DNA from: Candidatus Zixiibacteriota bacterium
GTDB taxonomy: Bacteria > Zixibacteria > MSB-5A5 > SM23-73-2
Length of the DNA: 64,000 nucleotides
Direction of reading: 5' to 3'
Assembly (NCBI GenBank): GCA_030615745.1
Contig: JAUWYR010000006.1
Span: 11,014-75,013 of the forward strand
Positions within the stretch are counted from its first letter, which is position 1. Every line of letters starts with the position of its first letter. The position numbers and the translations under genes were made by a program. The notes under the pieces were generated by a model, which saw only the letters and a program-made list of their open reading frames with translations, was not told the DNA's origin and ran no database searches. This document shows positions 58,591 through 64,000 of this stretch, piece by piece.

Positions 58591-60597
58591 TCACAATAGG
58601 GAAGCGACCAGTTCGGCTATATCTTTGGTTTCCAGTTTTTCCTCCAATCCCTTTTCTTTTATCCCGTCAGAAAGCATTGTTAGACAATAGGGGCAGGCGG
58701 AAGCAATTGTTTTCGCATCTGTCTTTTCTGCTTCCATAACTCTTAGTTGATTAATTCTTTTGCCTAAATTTTCCTCCATCCACATCCTTCCACCACCAGC
58801 ACCACAGCAGAAGCTTTTTTCTCTTTTCCTTTCCATCTCTTTTATTTTTCCATCTGAGATATGTTTCAATATCTCTCGTGGTGAATCATATATGTCGTTA
58901 TATCGTCCGAGATAGCAGGAATCGTGATAGGTGAGATCTCCATTTATCTTTTTTTCTATTTTAAGTCTCCCTTTTTGAATTAAGTCCAATATGAAATCTG
59001 TGTGATGAAAAACCTCGAACTCACCCCCGAATTGGGGGTACTCATTTTTGAAGGTGTTATATCCGTGAGGACAGGTGAAAAGAATCTTTTTTACACCATA
59101 ATTTTTCAAAACCTCAATATTTTGTTGGATAAGGATTTGCCCTAAGTATTCGTTTCCAATCCTTCTTGCTGGCTCACCACAACATTTCTCTTCATTGCCT
59201 AATATCCCAAAATTTATATTGGCTTTTCGTAAGATTTTCACCAAAGCCTTTGACACTTTTTTGCTTCTGTCATCGAATGACCCGGAACATCCCACCCAGA
59301 AAAGAATTTCTACATCATTATCCTCCGATAACGATTTAACTTCAAGACCCTTAGTCCAATCAGCTCTTGTGGCAAAACCAAAAGCCCAAGGATTATAATT
59401 GGTCTCCAGGTTCTTGAACATCGGGGTGAGCTCCTGAGGAAATTTTGCTTCCATCAAAACCAGATACCTTCTTAAATCAATCACTTTCTGTAAATGTTCA
59501 ACAAATACAGGACAGGTCTCCTGACAGGCAAAGCAGGTAGTGCAAGACCAGAGCTCATCTTCCGAGATCGATTGGCCAACAAGATGTGGTCTTTTTTCTT
59601 CAGGATTTTCTTTTTTAAGGGATTTTGAGGATAGTAAAAGATTTGTTTTCAAATCCTGGATTAGCTTTTTTGGTGAGAGGGGCTTTTCTGAAAGATAAGC
59701 AGGGCAAATGTCCTGGCATCTTCCACACCTGGTGCAGGCATCTGCGTCCAGAAGCTGTCTCCAGGAAAACTCCTCAACCTTTGAGACTCCAAAACTCTCC
59801 TGATTTTCAATATCCAAAATCGGCTTTAATTTTCCTTTGGGCTCAAATGACCTGAAAAACAAAGATAAAGAGGAGGAGAAGATATGCAAAAGCTTTGAAT
59901 AGCCAAGATACCCGATGAGAAGAAAAGCCAATCCTAAATGAACCCACCAGAATATTTTGTGCCAAACTAAAAGGGAGGCAACCTCTATCCATGAAGGGTT
60001 GAAAAGCAAAGCTATGTGCCAGCCGAAAAAAGACCACCTTTCAAAATCTGGTCTGGTTGCTGCAATCCTTGCTCCCTCAGTTAAAAAGCCGGTGACTAAA
60101 ACCAATAATATCAAAATCAAAGAAAAGAAATCATCGAATATATTATCCAATCTGTCAGGCTTTATTACATATCTCCGATAAAGGGCTAAAAGGACTCCGA
60201 TTATGGCCAGTGCTCCGGAGAAATCTAAGATTAAGGAAAACCATAAATAGAAATTTCCGTGAAGGAAAAAAAGATTAAAAATAGGTGAGAAGACATCCTC
60301 CTGCAAAAAGATAATTAAAGTTCCTAAAAAGAGTATTACAAATCCCCAGAAAAGGATAAAGTGGGATATACCCGGGTAGGTTTCATTTAAGGTTTTTTTA
60401 TGACCAAATCCAAAAAGTAGGACAGATTTTACCCTTTCCCAGATAAAATCACCTCTTTTTTCCTCTTTTCCTACCCTCCAGAGTTTTACTCTTTTGTAAA
60501 ACCCGTAGACCAAAATAAAGACAACAATAGCTGATAGTATGTAAACTATAAGTGCGACATTCCCTACGTTCCAGAATATCTCTCGAGTTACATCCAT
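58591..60597 (-). CDS. Membrane Fe-S oxidoreductase, EtfD-like ETF:quinone oxidoreductase
   Basis: 668 residues. The N-terminus has about six helices of a nitrate-reductase-gamma-like cytochrome b fold (about 10-255), followed by two 4Fe-4S motifs (CTRCGRCQDICPAY and CTTCFACQETCPVF) and two CCG domains of the HdrB/D type (EKCCGEPARRIG; DSCYLGRYNDIY with FCCGAGGGRMWMEE). The layout is that of the EtfD family, which passes electrons from ETF to the quinone pool. It is followed in the operon by etfA and etfB, supporting ETF:menaquinone oxidoreductase activity. Confidence 0.9.
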   Translation of the reverse strand: MDVTREIFWNVGNVALIVYILSAIVVFILVYGFYKRVKLWRVGKEEKRGDFIWERVKSVLLFGFGHKKTLNETYPGISHFILFWGFVILFLGTLIIFLQEDVFSPIFNLFFLHGNFYLWFSLILDFSGALAIIGVLLALYRRYVIKPDRLDNIFDDFFSLILILLVLVTGFLTEGARIAATRPDFERWSFFGWHIALLFNPSWIEVASLLVWHKIFWWVHLGLAFLLIGYLGYSKLLHIFSSSLSLFFRSFEPKGKLKPILDIENQESFGVSKVEEFSWRQLLDADACTRCGRCQDICPAYLSEKPLSPKKLIQDLKTNLLLSSKSLKKENPEEKRPHLVGQSISEDELWSCTTCFACQETCPVFVEHLQKVIDLRRYLVLMEAKFPQELTPMFKNLETNYNPWAFGFATRADWTKGLEVKSLSEDNDVEILFWVGCSGSFDDRSKKVSKALVKILRKANINFGILGNEEKCCGEPARRIGNEYLGQILIQQNIEVLKNYGVKKILFTCPHGYNTFKNEYPQFGGEFEVFHHTDFILDLIQKGRLKIEKKINGDLTYHDSCYLGRYNDIYDSPREILKHISDGKIKEMERKREKSFCCGAGGGRMWMEENLGKRINQLRVMEAEKTDAKTIASACPYCLTMLSDGIKEKGLEEKLETKDIAELVASLL

Positions 60598-60625
60598 TGT
60601 TCTAATATTAAATGTGATTTCAAAC

Positions 60626-60656
60626 GTTGTTGCTGTATTTAAAATACAGCAACAAC
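60626..60656. repeat. Single-hairpin half of the GTTG/CAAC element
   Basis: GTTGTTGCTGTATTT pairs perfectly with AAATACAGCAACAAC around a single A. It is the same right-hand hairpin as at 40351, without the left one. It sits between EtfD-like and etfA. Confidence 0.85.
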
Positions 60657-60670
60657 ACTCATAGGGTTTT

Positions 60671-61669
60671 TTATTCCTGAGCTTTGAGTTTTTTAATAAT
60701 CCCAGTTAAAACCGGGAGAATCTTGTAAAGGTCTCCAACTATTCCATAATCTGCCTTCTGAAAAATAGGCGCTTCCGGGTCCTTGTTTATTGCTACTATA
60801 CATTTGGAGGTTATCATACCAGCCAGATGTTGGATAGCTCCTGAGATTCCGCAAGCTACATACAGATTGGGATTTACCACTTTACCTGTTTGTCCCACCT
60901 GTATATCATGAGGGACATAACCAGCATCAACTGCTGCTCTGGATGCACCAACAGTTGTTCCCTCTCCTAAAGCCTCAGCTAAGTCTTCTAAGAGCTTGAA
61001 GTTCTCAGCAGATTTCATCGCCCTTCCACCAGATACTATGACATCAGCCTCGGTTAAATCGATTTTTCCTTTTTTCTCCTTTTTAACCTCAATTAATTTC
61101 ACCCTTAAATTATCTTGGTCAATCTCAGGCTTTACTTTAATCACCTCAGCTTTCTTGGATTTATCCGGAGGCAAAACCTCTAAGACATTTGGTCTTAAAG
61201 ATGCCATCTGTGGAAAAGATTCAAGGGTTGCAGTAACTTTTACTTTGCCCGCATACATTGGACGTGTGCAGATAAGTTTGCCACCTTCATCTATGTCAAC
61301 AGCTACGCAATCTGCGGCTAAACCGGTATTCAATTTTGCGGAAACCAAGGGAAGGAGGTCTTTCCCCTGCGCAGTTGCTCCACCCAGAAGGATTTTAGGG
61401 TTATGTTCTTTCACCAAGTCAGCGATCGCTTTGCTGTATGCGTCATTGGAATAGCTTTTCAAAATCTCATCCTCTGCCAAAAAGATTTTATCCGCACCAT
61501 ATTCACCCAAGATTTGAGCAAAGCTTTCCAGATTATATCCAACAAGCACACAACTTATCTCCTCCTTAAATTTCTCTTTTAACTTTTTACATAAACTCAA
61601 AAGCTCCAGGCTGACTTTTTTCAGCTTTCCATCCTTTTGTTCAGCTATCACCCATAAAGACATTTTCAA
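60671..61669 (-). CDS. etfA: Electron transfer flavoprotein alpha subunit
   Basis: 332 residues. N-terminal ETF domain and a C-terminal FAD-binding domain with [40 protein letters not shown] and HLAGM, the conserved FAD region. With EtfB it carries electrons from acyl-CoA or other dehydrogenases to the membrane oxidoreductase next to it. It starts 24 bases after the etfB stop. Confidence 0.96.
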   Translation of the reverse strand: MKMSLWVIAEQKDGKLKKVSLELLSLCKKLKEKFKEEISCVLVGYNLESFAQILGEYGADKIFLAEDEILKSYSNDAYSKAIADLVKEHNPKILLGGATAQGKDLLPLVSAKLNTGLAADCVAVDIDEGGKLICTRPMYAGKVKVTATLESFPQMASLRPNVLEVLPPDKSKKAEVIKVKPEIDQDNLRVKLIEVKKEKKGKIDLTEADVIVSGGRAMKSAENFKLLEDLAEALGEGTTVGASRAAVDAGYVPHDIQVGQTGKVVNPNLYVACGISGAIQHLAGMITSKCIVAINKDPEAPIFQKADYGIVGDLYKILPVLTGIIKKLKAQE

Positions 61670-61693
61670 TCCTTTCTTTTAATTTCAAAAAAA

Positions 61694-62491
61694 CTATATG
61701 ATTTTGGCTTCCTCCCTTAAGAGCTTGACCAAAATCTCACAGACCTCAGTGGGATCTTCACCTTGAATTATCTGACCTGCTTTTCTTTCAGGGGGGAGGC
61801 TATAATTTTTTACCTTGACCCTTGACCCTTTTTCACCTACTTCATCAGCTGAGAAGTCTAAATCGGATAAGGTGAGATTTTTTATTTCCTTCTTTTTGGC
61901 TTTCATTATTCCAGGAAGTGATGCATACCTGGGTTGGTTCAAATCCTTTTGTGCTGCAATTATTGCTGGAAGTGGTATCTGAATCATCTCCTTTTCTCCA
62001 CCCTCACCCTCCCTTTTTGCTGTGACGGATTTTAAATCAGAAGAGAGTTCCAAGTCCATCACAACCGAGACAAAGGGCAGATTCAAAAAATTAGCTAAAT
62101 AGGCAAAGACCTGGGAGTTGTCGAAATCGACTCCCTGCTTTCCAGTTAAGATAATATCAAAGGGGATTTCAGAGATCGCCTTAGCTAAGATTTTTGCGGT
62201 AACATAGCTATCCGACCCCTCGAAGGATGGGTCGTTTAAGTGTATTCCTTTATCAGCCCCAACAGCAAGACAGTTTCTTATAGCCTCCTTTGCCCTTTCC
62301 GGTCCCAAGGAGATAACAGTTACCTCCCCACCGAATTTCTCCTTTAATCTCACCCCCTCCTCAAGAGCATATTCATCGTAAGGATTAACCACATATTTTA
62401 TCCCTTCAGTAACTATTCCTGAGCCATCTGAGTTTATCTGGATTTTAGTCTCGGTATCAGGAACCTGTTTGATACAGACTACTATGTTCAC
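61694..62491 (-). CDS. etfB: Electron transfer flavoprotein beta subunit
   Basis: 265 residues. ETF beta features: VVCIKQVPDTETKIQIN at the start, VNPYDEYALEEGVRLKE, LTGKQGVDFDNSQVFAYLAN and the ETF beta signature REGEGGEKEMIQIPLPAIIAA region. It pairs with EtfA. A weak promoter (TTGATT, 17-base spacer, TAAAAT) lies upstream. As first gene of the etfB-etfA-EtfD operon it sets the order of electron flow: dehydrogenase to ETF to quinone. Confidence 0.96.
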   Translation of the reverse strand: MNIVVCIKQVPDTETKIQINSDGSGIVTEGIKYVVNPYDEYALEEGVRLKEKFGGEVTVISLGPERAKEAIRNCLAVGADKGIHLNDPSFEGSDSYVTAKILAKAISEIPFDIILTGKQGVDFDNSQVFAYLANFLNLPFVSVVMDLELSSDLKSVTAKREGEGGEKEMIQIPLPAIIAAQKDLNQPRYASLPGIMKAKKKEIKNLTLSDLDFSADEVGEKGSRVKVKNYSLPPERKAGQIIQGEDPTEVCEILVKLLREEAKII

Positions 62492-62645
62492 TTTCTCCTC
62501 CTTTCCAAAATAGTGTTTATTTTAACGTTATTTTAAAAGAAAATCAAGGATAATTTAGCGTTTTAATAAAATATTGTCTTTTTAGAACCCAGAAACTTAT
62601 TGCACTCAAATTGTTTTGAATTTAAAAAGATTTTCACGGAAAAAT

Positions 62646-62674
62646 TTGCTTAATTTTGGTTTAAGGTTTATAAT
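62646..62674 (+). promoter_or_regulatory. Sigma70-type promoter of the helicase gene
   Basis: TTGCTT (62646-62651), 17-base spacer and TATAAT (62669-62674), with a purine-rich ribosome-binding site (AAAGGAAAG) before the ATG at 62694. Confidence 0.65.
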
Positions 62675-62693
62675 TAAACAAAGGAAAGTTAAA

Positions 62694-64000
62694 ATGATAG
62701 ACTTTTTGAAAGACTTAAATCCACCTCAAAGAGAAGCAGCTACCCACAAAGATGGTCCACTTTTGATCTTAGCAGGTGCGGGTTCTGGAAAAACAAGGGT
62801 TTTAACCCACAGGATAGCCTATCTCATAGCTTTTGCCAAAGTTCTCCCTGAAAATATTTTAGCAGTTACCTTTACCAATAAAGCTGCAGAGGAGATGAAA
62901 AAAAGGGTGAAAAAACTTTTAGGAAAAATCTCCGGACCAGTATGGATAAGCACATTCCATTCATTATGCTCAAAGATTTTAAGAAGAGAGGCAAAGCTTT
63001 TAGGTTATAAGACCAACTTCTCCATCTATGATGAGGATGACCAGCTATCTTTGATAAAAAAATGTATGGAGGAGCTGGAAATCCCCACAAAGAATTTTTC
63101 TCCACCCGCTATTTTATCCAATATCTCAGGTGCTAAAAACCAATTAATTAATTGGGAAGATTATGCTTTTCATGCAAAAGATTTTTTCGGAAAAAATGTT
63201 TTCAGAGTTTACAAGCTTTATCAGCAAAAATTAGAAGAGTTTTCAGCATTTGATTTCGACGATTTAATTATGAAGATGGTTGAGATCTTCGATAAGTTTC
63301 CAGAAGTTTTGGAAAAATATCAGAGGCGGTTCAGATATGTCCTGGTGGATGAGTATCAGGACACCAATCATGCCCAATATGTTCTGGTAAAACATCTTTC
63401 CTCTTCTCACAGAAATTTATGTGTGGTAGGGGATGATGACCAGTCGATCTATGGATGGAGAGGGGCTGATTTAAATAACATCTTGGATTTTGAAAAAGAT
63501 TATCCTGATTGCAAGGTGATAAGACTGGAGCAGAACTATCGTTCAACCCGGGCGATCTTGGATGCTGCCTCAGCCGTGGTTGAGAATAACTTCGGGAGAA
63601 AGGGAAAAACCTTATGGACTGAGAAAGGAGGCGGGGAGAAGGTTGTTTTAACTTTAGTTGAAAATGAAACAGAGGAAGGTATCTCTTGCGTTCAAAAAGT
63701 CCAATATCTTATAAAAAATACCGATCTTTCCTTTTCCGATTTGGTGATACTCTACCGCATAAATGCGCAATCAAGAGTTTTAGAACAGAAGCTCAGGGAT
63801 TCAGCAATACCATATGTGATTGTGGGAGGTGTGAGATTCTATCAGAGAAAGGAGATCAAAGATATTTTAGCTTACATGAAAATTATTTCCAATCCGGAAG
63901 ATGTTGTTAGCACAAAAAGGATAATCAATATCCCTCCAAAAGGAATAGGATGGAAGACTATCATGAAAGTTGAAGAATTTGCCAGAAAAAACAAAGTAAG
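62694..64000 (+). CDS. UvrD/PcrA-type superfamily 1 DNA helicase, cut by window edge
   Basis: About 435 residues are visible and the frame runs off the end. Motifs in order: LNPPQREAATHKDGPLLILA (Q motif), AGAGSGKTRVLTHRIAYLI (Walker A), LAVTFTNKAAEEMKKRV, STFHSLCSKILRRE, VDEYQDTNHAQY (Walker B), VVGDDDQSIYGWRGADLNNI and LEQNYRSTRAIL. These assign it to UvrD/PcrA/Rep. Such helicases work in nucleotide excision repair, mismatch repair and clearing of stalled forks. The ATG follows a good promoter. The C-terminal motifs that would separate UvrD from PcrA or Rep are outside the window. Confidence 0.95.
   Translation, partial: MIDFLKDLNPPQREAATHKDGPLLILAGAGSGKTRVLTHRIAYLIAFAKVLPENILAVTFTNKAAEEMKKRVKKLLGKISGPVWISTFHSLCSKILRREAKLLGYKTNFSIYDEDDQLSLIKKCMEELEIPTKNFSPPAILSNISGAKNQLINWEDYAFHAKDFFGKNVFRVYKLYQQKLEEFSAFDFDDLIMKMVEIFDKFPEVLEKYQRRFRYVLVDEYQDTNHAQYVLVKHLSSSHRNLCVVGDDDQSIYGWRGADLNNILDFEKDYPDCKVIRLEQNYRSTRAILDAASAVVENNFGRKGKTLWTEKGGGEKVVLTLVENETEEGISCVQKVQYLIKNTDLSFSDLVILYRINAQSRVLEQKLRDSAIPYVIVGGVRFYQRKEIKDILAYMKIISNPEDVVSTKRIINIPPKGIGWKTIMKVEEFARKNKV

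Overview
The window is AT-rich chromosomal DNA of a bacterium, most likely an uncultured lineage near the FCB group (Zixibacteria- or WOR-3-like). This placement is an inference. It rests on a low-GC genome, many lipoproteins and secreted proteins ending in paired dockerin-like calcium repeats (DVIYLANYLLKGGP type), a gingipain-type C25 protease, sigma-54 TPR/GAF regulators, and an ETF plus membrane Fe-S oxidoreductase set. There is no rRNA, CRISPR array, transposase, prophage or replication origin. One tRNA (Ser-TGA) is present.

Layout. 1-2202 (minus): a three-gene membrane operon including a DUF6754-like protein. 2427-6040: an orphan sugar-binding lipoprotein, a 5'-nucleotidase-family lipoprotein and a VanZ-like protein. 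6142-15763: a housekeeping run of hisS, a HEPN/MNT toxin-antitoxin pair, aspS, phoH-like, pgpH-like, ybeY, corC-like and a DUF362/ferredoxin protein. 15871-26942: a surface-protein region with four dockerin-tailed proteins (unknown, C25 protease, FG-GAP, M1 peptidase), a DUF456 protein, an orphan LeuD-like subunit and a small rRNA-methyltransferase remnant. 27121-30117: tRNA-Ser, a hairpin RNA or terminator, a phosphoesterase, a radical SAM enzyme and an EndoIII-like glycosylase.

30464-40238 is a plus-strand osmolyte island: a GpgS-like synthase, glycerate 2-kinase, a Ggs/MGS-like glycosyltransferase, an MscS-related membrane protein, a frameshifted MpgP/GpgP-type phosphatase and a four-gene sugar-type ABC importer. 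Together these could make glucosylglycerate or a related solute by two routes, release it and import related compounds. 41288-48137 holds a TPR-GAF-sigma54 activator with a small secreted protein, a PqqD-M50-HlyD fusion and a TPR lipoprotein. 48422-55435 holds a class V aminotransferase and three genes that could form the core of bacterial ceramide synthesis (epimerase/CerR-like, serine palmitoyltransferase-like, bCerS-like acyltransferase), with two accessory genes between them. 55894-64000: mutM, a GIY-YIG gene with an internal stop, nadA with a DUF1858 protein, an EtfD-like membrane oxidoreductase with etfA and etfB, and the start of a UvrD/PcrA helicase.

The most unusual non-coding signal is a set of intergenic elements with one architecture. 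A short closing stem (GTAG/CTAC, GTTG/CAAC or similar) encloses two strong hairpins, giving a predicted Y or cruciform. The hairpin sequences differ from copy to copy while the architecture stays the same. Other repeats include a TGGAGTGT-ended MITE-like pair, a CCTCACCCC nested palindrome, a tandem 193-bp multi-hairpin module running into the mutM stop, direct repeats flanking the GIY-YIG gene, and a perfect 96-bp direct repeat that brackets the GC-rich dockerin gene at 15871-17115.
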